A stretch of DNA of 64,000 nucleotides. Source: Eutreptiella sp. 'Long Island Sound 2002' (lineage: Eukaryota > Euglenozoa > Euglenophyceae > Eutreptiales > Eutreptiaceae). The notes under the pieces are model-generated. The model ran no database searches. It was not told the DNA's origin and worked only from the letters and a program-made list of their open reading frames with translations. A program made the translations under genes and the position numbers. The stretch's first letter is position 1; every line of letters begins with the position of its first letter. This document shows positions 45,515-55,739 of the stretch, piece after piece. The DNA lies in NCBI GenBank assembly GCA_964036045.1, contig OZ038381.1, positions 125,805,708 to 125,869,707 on the forward strand. Reading direction: 5' to 3'.

Positions 45515-46497
45515 TTTTGTTTTTGAATTGTACAGCCACTTTAATGTCCGGACAGGGACACAGCCCTCAATCTAAGTGATGTGTATAGACAAAAGTGCTT
45601 GGCTCTCCCTAGCACTATGTGAGGGTTGTAGCCATGGAGGAACCTTGGAACTCGCTCTGTCATGGATGGGTAGGAATGTAGAGAACTAGGTTGCCCTGGC
45701 ATGCGCCTGTGTGGGTGCCTGGTTGGTTGCACATAGAGCTGGCGGCTTGACAGAATGAAATGAGGATCAAGGGGGGATGGAGGAGTTATGGTGTGAAACG
45801 TGGTGAGACGTGAAACGTGGACGAAATCAGCCGAGGCTTACTCAAGTGTTGGAACAAATCGGAAGTGCTGAGAGGTGTGCAGGAAGAGGGGGGACGGGGG
45901 GGGGGTCTGGATGTGGCTCTGAGAACTGAGTGATGCCTGTGGTGGCCTTACCGTAGCAATGGAGCGGTCGCCGCCTCCATGATTGACCGGCGGGAGACGT
46001 GTGTAATTCGCAGAAGGCAGGAGCCTGCAGAGATGACCAAGTGCCCGGCGGTGGGGACTACTTGATGGGTTAGGGACTGGCAAGCCAACTTCAGCATTCA
46101 AGGGACTGGAACGAGGCCCTCAGGGTACATGATCAATCTGTCGGCATGCAGCGTTAGGACAAACGCTGTTTGTGAGTGGGCTCGGTGCACCTGAGTGCTG
46201 CATACGTTTGGTCTAGGTACCACAGGATTTCCAGGGACGGCTCGCGGGGTTCCGGTATCCAGCACCAGAAATAGTAGTAACCAAAACCTTCAAGTTCATA
46301 CCAACAGTGAATGCCGAGGTACCACATGACAGCAATGGACGGGGAGAAAGGCTGTGAATTGGATGATTGACTGGAAGGGGCAGGGGCCTCGCTATTTTGG
46401 ACGGGATTCACTGTGTGTTTGGCCGAGAATAAACCGAATGCTGTGGGGGGATGGGGCAAGCGATGGCGGGGGGGCGAAATAGACTCTGGCGTTGAAC
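45515..46497 (-). other. LINE 3' untranslated region
   Basis: About 980 bp between the end of the RNase H ORF and the A-rich 3' tail. It contains no supported coding region. A poly-C run on the minus strand lies near 45890-45905. Confidence 0.6.
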
Positions 46498-48099
46498 TCA
46501 CGGATAGGGGCGGCTCGCCCAGAGGCAGGGGGGGGGCTGGAGCTCGGAAGAAATCAGTAATCGTCGGTTGGAGCTGTCAGCACCGGGGGGTTGGGGGGGT
46601 GCCACCGGTTTAGGGGCGTAGGTGTCACTACGAGTTTTGCGTGCTGGAGGGTCTTCGGTGTCCCGGCTGCTTTTTGTGGGTGGTTGTTTGGGACGCATAG
46701 GCGTTTTGCTTTTGTGGGTGCGTGGTTTTTTTGAGGGGGGGAGTTGGACTGAGTCTGGCAGGCGGTCTGATGGCAGGAGATAGGTGTACTCGCCGTGAGC
46801 CTGTGGGGTGTGTGACGTGCTGTAGGTGCTGTGTGGTTTGCCCCAGGTGTTGGCACCTTGGGGGGGGGGGGGCGGAAGGGGGGGGGGATCTTCGGCTAGG
46901 CAAGTGAGTGCTTTGGACAGAGCGTCTTTCAGCTGTCGCTGGCGCTGGGGGAGTGCATTTTTGAAAGCCAAAACGCGTTGGGGTTTTGTTTCGCCATTGG
47001 TGGGTGTAACCATGGCTTCGTACAGGATTGAGGGCACCAACAATTTGACGAAATTTCGTTTGTCCCCTTGGTGGGAGCACTGGGCCCACCAGATGCTGCC
47101 TACCTGGTTGAAGGGGGGAGGCCACGCATGTATCAGGCTTTGCACAATGTGGTCAGCGCTGGGGCAATGAGACACCAAGAAGGCTGCATCGAGGGGGTGT
47201 GACTGTGAGCATTTGTGGCAAATTCGGGGAGTCAGATCGTTGTGGAATGCATATGTAAGAAAATTCATGTTGCCTGATGACCATTTGAAGCAGAGTCCGG
47301 AGAACCACGATGAGTGATTGTAGAAGAAGAAACTGGACGGCACGTGGATGTTGTAGTGGTGGTGACGGGGGATGAGGGCCCTCGATACTGAGGTGGTCAG
47401 GCGATGGCAGACGGGCAACCTACCGAAGCATACAGTTCCCAGGGGGGGTGGAGGTAGAAACTCAGGAGAGGATGATGAGCTGTATGCAATCCACTTGGAG
47501 AAGAGATCCGAACATTCATTCCCCTCAAATCCTGCATGTCCTTTGATCCATGCAAATTGCGTTGTTAGAAATATGGGCATTTGAGCTTGGAGAGAGGAGT
47601 AAGCCTTAACCCATTTTTGAATGTTCTTAACTGCATCAACTTGTAAAGCCTTAACCCATGTGCCATGCGATGAGCTTGATGCCATCATGTATGTGCAAAT
47701 CACTTGTTCGTTATCTCCAAGAATAATGCACTGCATGGGTTGGTTTAGGGAGGATACCCATCGAAGAAACATAATGCCGGCCCAGTACTCAGATCCCTCA
47801 GAGGAATGATAGGGAGATGGGAGGCACAGAACTAGGATTGTACCGTTGGGTTTGTAGATGGTGGCAGCAGAGCCGAAACCCCCTTGCCCTGCTGAACCAT
47901 CCAGGTACACCAAGATTGTTTCGGAGGAGGCCTCTTGCAGAAGTTGGGATGCTCTGTTGCAGTTCCACGCTTTGAGGTCTTCACATCGTAGGAAGTGGGG
48001 GGGTAAACTGTGGACTTGGTACATGTATCCCATTGGCGAAGCTTGGAGCAGAACCCCGTTCAAGGGGGGGGGGGTTGTCACGTAAGGGAGGGCATACAT
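46498..48099 (-). CDS. LINE ORF2 C-terminal part: RNase H, Cys/His motif, Pro-rich tail
   Basis: 533-codon open frame. An RNase H domain at residues ~62-200 keeps the catalytic set: D67 (LVYLDGSAGQGGFG), E104 (SSEGSEYWAG), D129 (IILGDNEQV), H188 (WIKGHAGFEGNE) and D198. A Cys/His cluster follows (RICHKCSQSHPLDAAFLVSH then C), common in LINE C-termini. The last ~150 residues are Pro/Thr/Lys-rich. The start shown is only where this frame opens; the domain is the C-terminus of the RT polyprotein, with a frame change near 48100. It is the best-preserved part of the LINE. Confidence 0.88.
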   Translation of the reverse strand: MYALPYVTTPPPLNGVLLQASPMGYMYQVHSLPPHFLRCEDLKAWNCNRASQLLQEASSETILVYLDGSAGQGGFGSAATIYKPNGTILVLCLPSPYHSSEGSEYWAGIMFLRWVSSLNQPMQCIILGDNEQVICTYMMASSSSHGTWVKALQVDAVKNIQKWVKAYSSLQAQMPIFLTTQFAWIKGHAGFEGNECSDLFSKWIAYSSSSSPEFLPPPPLGTVCFGRLPVCHRLTTSVSRALIPRHHHYNIHVPSSFFFYNHSSWFSGLCFKWSSGNMNFLTYAFHNDLTPRICHKCSQSHPLDAAFLVSHCPSADHIVQSLIHAWPPPFNQVGSIWWAQCSHQGDKRNFVKLLVPSILYEAMVTPTNGETKPQRVLAFKNALPQRQRQLKDALSKALTCLAEDPPPLPPPPPQGANTWGKPHSTYSTSHTPQAHGEYTYLLPSDRLPDSVQLPPSKKPRTHKSKTPMRPKQPPTKSSRDTEDPPARKTRSDTYAPKPVAPPQPPGADSSNRRLLISSELQPPPCLWASRPYP

Positions 48100-49406
48100 T
48101 GTAGGGCGGGATTAAGAGAAAGTGGTTCCCGAGAATGTTGGTGGGTGCAGCTATGACCGGGGGGTGGATGGTGTAGACTTTTTCGGAACCCCCGAGGTTG
48201 AAGGTTGTGTCATCCCCTGGGAAGTAGATGGATGCTTGGTCGCAGGAGGTATCAGTCACGATGCCTCTGTGGATGCCAAGGTCTGTGTTTTGGTGGCGTT
48301 GTTTGTTCCCCCACTTAGTAACTCTGTTGTTGGAGTAAGTGGTGACACAAACATAGGCCTGTTCGCGTTTTCTCGAGTGGGTGGGGTGGGGTGTTGATTT
48401 CAGAACTTGTGGCGTTGAATCTTAGGTGGAGACTGTGACAGGCGTCGCTGATCAGCTTAAGGACCATCGAACTTTCCTCGTTGAGTGCTTCTTGCCGAAA
48501 AAGTTGGTTGGTTTCGTCCGGGCCCTCGTTGTTCAAGTAACGGATGGCCGCATTGACGGTAGAGATGTTTAGGCAGTGTTGGAAGTGGCGCAAGTCCAGT
48601 CCTCCGTGGGGTCTGGAAGTGTATTTGTCTTTGTTAGACACCAGCCTGGAGATGCGGTTGCGCTTCTCTGGATCACGGTCAATGGTAACGTTTTTTCAAA
48701 TGATGTTTTGCAGGGAGCGAAGCTGTGATTGATCGAGTGGGTGTGCCATGAGGCGATGTTGCAGGGTGGGGATGAGCTGGAGGTTCACCAGTCGGATATA
48801 TTCAGAACGGTTGAAGTTGAGTGGATGTAAGAAAGTGAAAAAAGACGTGATTTCGGATTTAGCCAGTTCATATGTGAGGGTGGGGTCGCGATCCGTAAAC
48901 AGATAGACACCGAGGTATTTGTATACCTTCCGGGGGGCGAGGGTTTTTGGGTCGATGGTTGACAACCTTTTTCCAGAGGGTGCTGTGATCGTCGTTTGAG
49001 GGGCCTTTCCCATGCTGTGGAGTTCTGTTTTGCTTAGGTTGATGTCTAGGCCCCATGCTCGACCCTTGGAGTCGTAGAAAGACAGCATCTCTTTGAATTT
49101 CACGGCTCGGGAGTCCGGCTTGATGCGGGAGGCTGTGGTGTTGTGGTATTGAGCGCTTAGGTTTATTTTTTGACCGTACCAAGGGGGGTATTTTTGATGA
49201 GGGGGGTAAATGAGTGGCACCAATCGGACGATTTCTTGCAGTGCATCGTTGAACGTGCTGATCTCAGACTTGTTGAGCTTTCTGAAAACACGTTTGGTAA
49301 TTGTAGATGAGTGGAAGGGGGTGGGGGGGACAGAAAGGGTGCACGAGGAGGGATGGTGATCAGTAGCTCGGTTCTCTGAGTGAATACTTGCATCCAAAAG
49401 GGACAT
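48100..49406 (-). pseudogene. LINE endonuclease end and internally deleted RT
   Basis: The frame 49406-48696 starts with the endonuclease C-terminus (SENRATDHHPSS, the SDHHP-type motif), then an RT N-terminal stretch (FNDALQEIVRLVPLIYP). It jumps directly to a segment normally located after the catalytic motif (WGLDINLSKTELHSMGK, then YKYLGVYLF). No FxDD motif is present, so several hundred bases of RT palm appear deleted near 49150. The thumb/connection continues at 48641-48315 (GGLDLRHFQHCLNISTVNAA). Confidence 0.82.
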
Positions 49407-50335
49407 CTTCTCTAGTGAGGCCGGGGAAATGAAAATGTAGTCTAGTCTGGACGAACTGGTGCGGTGTCCTTGTGGATACCTGGTGAACTCGCGTGTTGTA
49501 GGGTTAGCCAGGCGGTAAGTGTCGCCTAGTAGGGGTGGGGTGGCAGTGGCTGAGTTGTCTGATCCATGGCCAATGATTGTCAGACAGGAGCCCCTGGCTG
49601 TCCAGAGCGGGATGAATCAGACAGTTGAAGTCACCTCCCAACAGGAAGCTTGGGAATTGCTTGAGGAAAGGGCGTAAGCTGGTTTCCACTTTCCTTCTCC
49701 ATACCTCGCCTGCAGGCGCGTACACAGAGGCAACTAGGAGAGGTGGTGCACGAGGCAGGGTGAGGAGGGCAGCTGTAATGAGTCCATCTTTGTCTGGATT
49801 ATCGCAAGCAGTGACGAACTGACTAAACTGGACCCGTGTTCGTGGTGGGGGGATAAGTTTGAGAAAATCACAGCTCTGTGACCTTTTTGGTTGTAGATGT
49901 GGGGCAGGAGGACTTTTTTGCTGAGTTCTTGAAGGAAACAAATGTCGACGCCTTGCTTGAAGTGTTGCAAAAGAAGGGGGGTCGGAGGCTTCTTTTCTGT
50001 AGTGTGGATGACGGCACGGATGGTGTGGATTAGGCTTTTTGGTGATTACTTTGCCGAGGCATAGCCTTTTTCTCATTTTGGTTGTCACAGGGGGGGGGGG
50101 TTCTTGGGTTTGAGGGTGGCTCGATTCGAGAAGTGTTTGAAGTATGTGTTGGACGTGCGGCAACCCTCGAGGGGGTGGTAGGTTCAAGGTCGGTCGCCGT
50201 GGGGTGTGTGAGATCTGGGGGTGAGGGAGGAGAAGGGAAAACAGGCACGGTGTTCATGTGGGACTCGACAAGGGTCGAGGCAGACGGGGCTGCTATGCCA
50301 GCCCTAATGAGCACGTCCTTCAGACTTTGAACCAT
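49407..50335 (-). pseudogene. LINE ORF2 N-terminus: apurinic-type endonuclease
   Basis: An ATG at 50335 overlaps the end of the AlkB ORF by about 32 nt and starts a Pro/Thr-rich leader (MVQSLKDVLIRAGIAAPSAS). After a frame change the endonuclease appears: GVDICFLQELSKK (catalytic Glu region) near 49940, VASVYAPAGEVWRRK, SFLLGGDFNCLIHP (Asp/Asn pair) near 49630, and SRLDYIFIS near 49440. The fold is the EEP/APE type that nicks target DNA for target-primed reverse transcription. At least two frameshifts break it. Confidence 0.85.
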
Positions 50336-51172
50336 GGCATTCGCAATGGCGCAATATCATGGCGTATTGGAGAACTTGTTGCGTGTATTGGCCATTTCTT
50401 TCATCCATCGTAGTTTTGGGAATTGCATGCAAGTATGACCAGCGGGCTTCCCCTCGCAAACATGTAAGCGAACCGGAGTCCATCCAGTGGACGTAGTGAT
50501 GTCCCCCTTTCACATGGCGAAGGTGCATGGGGACAGGACATCTGAGGTTCAAGTCTAGCACATATTTGCCCAACGCTTCGGCATCCACATGATCTCCTAT
50601 GCCTGAGCCAGGCTCGTAACGGGCTACAGTCAGTTGGTTGGGGCATTGATAGGAATGCCGTGGGAGGACAGTTGAAGCAGAATTTTTTCAATGTAAGGTT
50701 CGAACTCGGGTGGTAGGTCTTCCAACTGTGTGACATCGGTGCCATTAGCTCCCATTCCATAGCCAAAGTGCTTCAGATGTTGATGCATAGAGGGGTCCCA
50801 ATTCGGTTGGAGGTGATCAAATATATTAATGAGGCTGTCTTCCTCCTCAGCGCTGAGGAGTTCTGGAAAGTAGTCGAGGCCGTCGGGGGCTTTGCTAGAG
50901 GCGAAATGTGCAGGGGGCATTTTGTAGGGAGCTTGGGGTTTCACTTCAGGGGGTGGGTTGTGGTCGACTTGGATGGTGTCAATTTTCTCGGCTTTCTCTT
51001 CTGGCGGGGGGTCTTGATCTATATTGATAGCTTCGGAGACGGGGTTCACCTCGGGCGCAGGATCATGGTCGACCACGATGGTGTCGGTTTACTCGGTTTT
51101 CTCTTCCGGTGAGGGGTCTTGATCTATATTGATAACTTCGGCGAAATTGCGGTCTTTTTGGGAGTCTGACAT
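50304..51172 (-). pseudogene. AlkB-like 2OG-Fe(II) dioxygenase ORF inside the LINE
   Basis: The ATG at 51172 (MSDSQKDRNFAEV) opens about 290 codons. Two 35-residue repeats come first (VINIDQDPSPEEK and AINIDQDPPPEEK), with one TAA in the first copy. The domain follows: YFPELLSAEEEDSLINIFDH, HLKHFGYGM, then after a one-base frameshift near 50640 RYEPGSGIGDHVDAEA, which holds the HxD iron site (H at 50591-50589, D at 50585-50583). Next come CLRGEARWSYLHAI with the distal His (50429-50427), and QYAMILRH. The usual RxSxTxR motif has Gln in place of its first Arg, as CGA to CAA decay would give. AlkB proteins oxidatively demethylate DNA or RNA bases. Cellular ALKBH-like, by motif only. Confidence 0.82.
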
Positions 51173-51416
51173 CGCTTTGTTCCGAATTTCTTATTTTGTG
51201 TTTGGGCTCTATGGGTTGTGGGTGTGTGCTTAGAGTATGGGAGTGAGGAGTTGTTGGCCATCCCTGTCCCCTTGGGTCTGAGGATGTAATCCCTGGAGAA
51301 GGCCATGGGTGGTCGTTGCTTGGCGGTGGCGGACCGGATGTGGTTGGACGGAGAGTGCTTGATGTTGACTCGGAGTTGTCGGGTGCCTTAGCTCCTGAAG
51401 GAGGGAAGAGGGGTGG

Positions 51417-53429
51417 TTAGGGAGGGGAGGCCACGGAGGTGTCAGCGAATGTTGGTGTCTCAGGCGTGTTGTCTTCCGTGTTCCATTGGGATATTTTGTC
51501 ACGCGGGGTCGGAGGTGGTGCGTCGAGTTTGTCTTGGAGTTCCATCAGTTGGGTGACAAAGGCTCCGGCTCCAAGGGTTCCTCCACATTGGAAAATGGTG
51601 ATGAGGTCGTTGGGGTGTTTTTCGTCGGTGTGCGGTTTGAGGATTGTTTCCCGAGAGACATGGTCCGGTTCGAGGCAACGTGCGGATATTCCCCGGTAGC
51701 TGAAGCCATGTGCCAATAGAGCCGAGTCCCTCTTTTGGGGTTTGAGTTGGTATAGAGTGGCACGTTAGATGACGTGATCACCTTGTCAATTGAGTGAAAG
51801 GGACCTAGCAAGCTGATAACAATTTTGACAAAATGAAGAGATTCCGTCATTGGTGCTGCAAGTTCAACTAAACATGGGTCACTTGGCGTGCGGACTGGGT
51901 CTTTTGGAAGAGGCCATTTGTCTTGAGGAAGAGCCGTAGACGCAAGGGAGGCTGCTTGATGTTTTTCATTCCAAGAGGGAACCATGGCGCCCGCCAGTCC
52001 TTTGAATAACAAGAATTCATCGTCACGGAACAATCTCGTTGCCAGAGTTTGAAGCAGGGTTTTTTGAGGTTCGCATGGCACCGCGGAGTAGTCTAGAGTA
52101 ACTAGCAGACTCGTTGGGTCTTTTATGAGAGCTCCTTCGTACATGCAGTAGCGTGGGTGGGCCGCATAATTCCGCCTTGTGATGGACCAAATATCGCCCG
52201 CTTTGTCATCGGGGTTGCAAGATTTGCAATCACGAGAGGGTACAACCTGGATTGTTCGTAGGCTCTGGAGATCTTCGATGCGCATGATGAAAAAGTCTCC
52301 TTTGGCAAACGCCGGGGAGTCGACCACCGCGTTGCGAAGGTAGGTGTCGTAGGGTGGTGGGAGATCCCAATCATACCTCACAAAACCTTCAAGAGGAGAG
52401 CGGAAGTTGCTGATTCCTCCTAGTGGGTAGAAAGCGTTGGACGAGTTGATGCTAGCCGCGTCACCCAAACCGCCGAAGGCTCGATTGAAACCCGTTTGCA
52501 TGATTCTATTGTCCGTGGGCGAGAAGTTTCCCCCGGATCTTTTGGTTGAGCAGCTTGGATTCTTCATAGAAAGCGCGTAGGGTCTTGATGGAAACGTCAA
52601 TCCGAACCTTGGAGTTGACCGTGTTTGGTGGTTTGTTGATGCGGGCGTGTTGGAAGGCTTCAGAGAGGAATGGTTCGTAGAGGTTGACATGAAAGAACTG
52701 AACTTCATCCGTTTTGCTTTTTCGGCTATCAAGCCATAAGGCCACAACGGGGAGAGATTGTCCGTTTGTTTCGACCAAATTGCGTGTGTTGTTCCTTACC
52801 AAAGGAAATATGTTTTTGGTCTCCTTGAAAACTTGAATCTCGCCAATGGAATCTTTTATTTGAACGACAGAACCATTCATTGTGGGGAGGTAGGACTTGG
52901 ATGTGACCTCCCTATCGTAGCTCGTAGTAATGAACAATCCCCGGGTTGGAGTGCTTGGCGAAGCAAAGCGGCTTTTCAAAAATTCTACGTAGTGTTTGGA
53001 AGTTTTCACCATCGGTGGCAACCCCGCTTTGTCCATGGGAGGTGCAAGGTAGAACGCAACCTTAGGCATGTGCTCATCTTTGTGCATGAACAAGTCATGG
53101 GCGAGCGATAGGTAGGTGTGTTCGGTTTGTTTGTTGATGTCGATGTTGATGAAGGCGTTGGCGAAGTCGATGCCTCTTAGATCTCGGTGAGACGGATGTC
53201 TATTGTAGAGGAATTGGCGTATGTTGGAGTGTGTAATGAAGAGTTTTGAGTCAAACATGCGAGTACCTTCTTCGTAAGTGCCGAATCTGACGTAGTCATT
53301 TTCCCAGGATGTTTTTTGCGTAGCAAAGTGTTGAGCGGCACCATAAGTGAGGCCTTTTGGGATTGGAAAAGGAGACGGCGGAGGGATGTTTGGCACTTTG
53401 TTTTTTGAACCGAGACCAAGGAACGACAT
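51417..53429 (-). pseudogene. LINE ORF1 (no recognised domain)
   Basis: Start set at 53429 (MSFLGLGSKNKVPNIPP), because the open frame above it is LINE leader and transposon end. The protein reads through 52506 (LTYGAAQHFATQKTSWENDY, IDFANAFINIDINK, SYDREVTSKSYLPTMNG), changes frame near 52520 into FNRAFGGLGDAASINSSNAF and WSITRRNYAAHPRYCMYEGA, and changes again near 51720 to ITIFQCGGTLGAGAFVTQLM, ending with a TAA at 51417. Roughly 650 residues in total. I see no RRM or zinc knuckle of known ORF1 types. ORF1 proteins normally bind element RNA. Beyond the stop the same frame stays open and Pro-rich until the AlkB start. Confidence 0.65.
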
Positions 53430-53636
53430 CTTGTGCGGTGAACGGTGAATGCTCAAAGTTCGGGAATGGGATGCCAAAGCGTAGGAAATGACGGTAAACA
53501 CGGAGTTTGTCCAATATAAAGATGGCGGAGATGACGGTAACCTCAAAGGAAATGACAGTAGATTCGAAGAGATTTGAAAAGCAGCCCAGAACTTGAACAG
53601 CCCGGGATTTTTGCAAATCACCGAATAGCCTGGACT

Positions 53637-53660
53637 CCCTAGTGACCCCTTTTGCACACC
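53637..53660 (+). repeat. Left terminal inverted repeat
   Basis: 24 bp, CCCTAGTGACC... to ...GCACACC, exactly complementary to 60485-60508. Confidence 0.92.
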
Positions 53661-53677
53661 ATGGTGCCATGTCCTAT

Positions 53678-53740
53678 GTTCAACCGGTGTTCAACTGACT
53701 TCACCTGGGCCCTTGAACCACCCCTGAACAGCGGTTGAAC
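53678..53740. repeat. GTTGAAC cluster, left subterminal
   Basis: GTTCAAC at 53678 and 53689, GTTGAAC at 53734, plus CTTGAAC and CTGAAC variants between. Lies 18-80 bp inside the left TIR, where transposase-binding repeats are expected. Confidence 0.8.
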
Positions 53741-54134
53741 ACCCCCACTGCGCGTAGTGCATTTTTACCAAAAATTAAACTTTTGACGTATCACCATGCC
53801 ATTCCAAAACATCCATGACGATGTACCATGCTTTTAACAACATACTAATGCCCAATGCACTATTCCATGCCATACCCCTCACATTGCCACTCCCTTTCTA
53901 TCATGTCCAAGAGTAGCGTCAACGCCGCCTTGGTGTTCTACCATGCGCTTGAACACCCCACTTGACACATTCCCCTAAGCTTTGACCTTCATTGTGGTCC
54001 TTTGACTTCCATTCTATCGTGGATGGTGTTCAGAGGTTTTTGCAGTGTGCACCTGCCTTATCCAAATCAACTATAACCACAAAACCATGGATTTTCTGCT
54101 ACTTTCATATTGCCGCCCATACGCGTTCGGCCAT

Positions 54135-54196
54135 GTTCAACTGCGTGTTCAACCGCGCGGTTGAACACGGTTGAACACGGTTGAACACGGTTGAAC
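54135..54196. repeat. GTTGAAC cluster, tandem 10-mers
   Basis: GTTCAAC at 54135 and 54147, then four GTTGAACAC(G/A) units at 54160, 54170, 54180 and 54190, an exact 10-bp tandem. Confidence 0.85.
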
Positions 54197-54297
54197 ACAC
54201 ACTGGAGCGCGTTAGGAGAAATGCCGCACGTAATCGCAATCACACAACAATGGCACCAACAATTCACGTCAAATTGGATGAACAATCCCAGTGCCTG

Positions 54298-55089
54298 TCA
54301 CCATGGGAACCCCAGGTCCAGGAGTTCAGTGCGCATCGGAGCGGGAAGGCGGTGCCACGCGATAGATGTATACGCCACGATGGCATACCTTTCACCCTCC
54401 CATCGCTCCGGCCCATGCGTACGCCACGCATTGAAAATCACCCCCTTTCGTGCATCCACAACAACCCCTTGCACAATTTGACGCCCACATTGCATCCATG
54501 CTTGACGCTGCGCCCCCCCCTCCCCCCCACCACCCATCCACGCCGTAGTAAAGAAACCACCACCACGGAAATCACCCACCGCCACCACCCCACTCAACGC
54601 GGAGTCATCCCTTGGATGTTTGTGTACATCCATGGGTGCACATCCGTTGCCCCACACGATGGAAATTGCGGTGTAACTGAAGGACGGTAAACAAACCGTG
54701 AGGAAATTATTTACAAGGCGCACAACATGTGCATCATCATGTGTCCTCTTAGACATGCCTACGTGTGTAAAAGTCGGAAACTTCCTTGTTGCTCCCCATA
54801 GGATCCGGCGGTACTCTCCTATATGTTTCTTCTTGTGGAGCTTCCCCCTTGGATGTTTGTGTACATCCATGGGTGCACATCCGTTGCCCCACACGATGGA
54901 AATTGCGGTGTAACTGAGGGACGGTAAACAAACCGTGAGGAAATTATTCACAAGGCGCACAACATGTGCATCATCATGTGTCCTCTTAGACATGCCCACG
55001 TGTGTAAACGTCGGAAACTTCCTTGTTGCTCCCCATAGGATCCGGCGGTACTCTCCTATATGTTTCTTCTTGTGGAGCCATCCCTTCAA
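54298..55089 (-). CDS. Transposon ORF with in-frame 79-residue duplication
   Basis: 263-codon frame. It contains two nearly identical 79-residue units (KKKHIGEYRRILWGATRKFP to PMDVHKHPR) encoded by a 237-bp tandem duplication, 54610-54846 and 54847-55083. Because 237 is a multiple of 3 the frame survives. The C-terminal part (VVDARKGVIFNAWRTHGPER) is unique. It lies inside the transposon, downstream of the other minus-strand exons. No family recognised; it could be a terminal exon or non-coding DNA that happens to be open. Confidence 0.4.
   Translation of the reverse strand: MKGWLHKKKHIGEYRRILWGATRKFPTFTHVGMSKRTHDDAHVVRLVNNFLTVCLPSLSYTAISIVWGNGCAPMDVHKHPRGKLHKKKHIGEYRRILWGATRKFPTFTHVGMSKRTHDDAHVVRLVNNFLTVCLPSFSYTAISIVWGNGCAPMDVHKHPRDDSALSGVVAVGDFRGGGFFTTAWMGGGGEGGAQRQAWMQCGRQIVQGVVVDARKGVIFNAWRTHGPERWEGERYAIVAYTSIAWHRLPAPMRTELLDLGFPW
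54610..55083. repeat. 237-bp tandem duplication
   Basis: Two units in direct orientation, starting CCTTGGATGTTTGTG at ~54610 and ~54847, differing at only a few positions. Recent compared with the rest of the element. Confidence 0.92.
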
Positions 55090-55180
55090 GCCTTGTAAGG
55101 CTTCATGGACCTTGTCGGCTAGTCACTTTGAGTCCACGGCCCATAGCGCTTGCGTCTCGGGTCCGACCTCCTCCTTCCCA

Positions 55181-55660
55181 TCATCGGCACACTCCTTCTC
55201 CCTTGTCATTTGAAGTGCTCTCCTTCATGGGATCCTCGGAGTCCTCCTTGGTGCCATTGTCCGACGCATTGGTGGTACTTCCCGCGATTGCTTCCGTGCT
55301 TGTGATTGCTTCCGTGCTTGCCCCATCTTGACCTCCATCTTTTGTATCTCCGCTCTCGGTTGCCGCGTCTTGGCCTCCATGTTTTGCATCTCCGCTCTCG
55401 GTTTCCTTGTCGTGGCCTCCATGTCTTGCATCTCCGCTCTCGGTTTCCTTGGTCGCTTTCTCCATGTTCTCCTCCCACTTCGCCAACATGGCCTTTGCCT
55501 CATCCTCGCTCGTGAACGCTGTGTGGCGGAGGCGCACAATGACTGGCCACGTGACGTTGGCCTCACTCTGCTCTCCGGGCCATTGGGGGGGGAGTTTCAC
55601 CATCTCCTCCCCCTTCCGTGGCTTGGGGTCGTCCTTCGTTGGCTTTGCCACGGCGCCCAA
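55181..55660 (-). CDS. Transposon exon with ETESGD repeats
   Basis: 160-codon frame starting just after a GTTGAAC array. The N-terminus is basic (KPTKDDPKPRKGEEM), followed by LRHTAFTSEDEAKAMLAKWE, which may be helical, then three tandem 13-residue repeats (ETESGDARHGGHD, ETESGDAKHGGQD and a third) and an acidic Ser/Thr-rich end. Likely a disordered part of a transposon-encoded accessory protein. Confidence 0.45.
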   Translation of the reverse strand: MGAVAKPTKDDPKPRKGEEMVKLPPQWPGEQSEANVTWPVIVRLRHTAFTSEDEAKAMLAKWEENMEKATKETESGDARHGGHDKETESGDAKHGGQDAATESGDTKDGGQDGASTEAITSTEAIAGSTTNASDNGTKEDSEDPMKESTSNDKGEGVCR

Positions 55661-55664
55661 CCGA

Positions 55665-55722
55665 GTTCAACCGCGTTCAACCGTGTTCAACCGACCGGTT
55701 GAAGTGTTCAACCGTGTTCAAC
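55665..55722. repeat. GTTGAAC cluster between predicted exons
   Basis: At least five GTTCAAC/GTTGAAC motifs (55665, 55675, 55685, 55704, 55714) plus a GGTTGAAG variant; spacing is mostly 10 bp. It sits directly upstream of the exon at 55660. Confidence 0.85.
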
Positions 55723-55739
55723 CGTGTTTCACGACGTAC

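Noticed and set aside
53430-53670. N-terminal extension of LINE ORF1 upstream of 53429
   Set aside because: The open frame runs back through LINE leader into the TIR of the nested transposon, so it is fortuitous.
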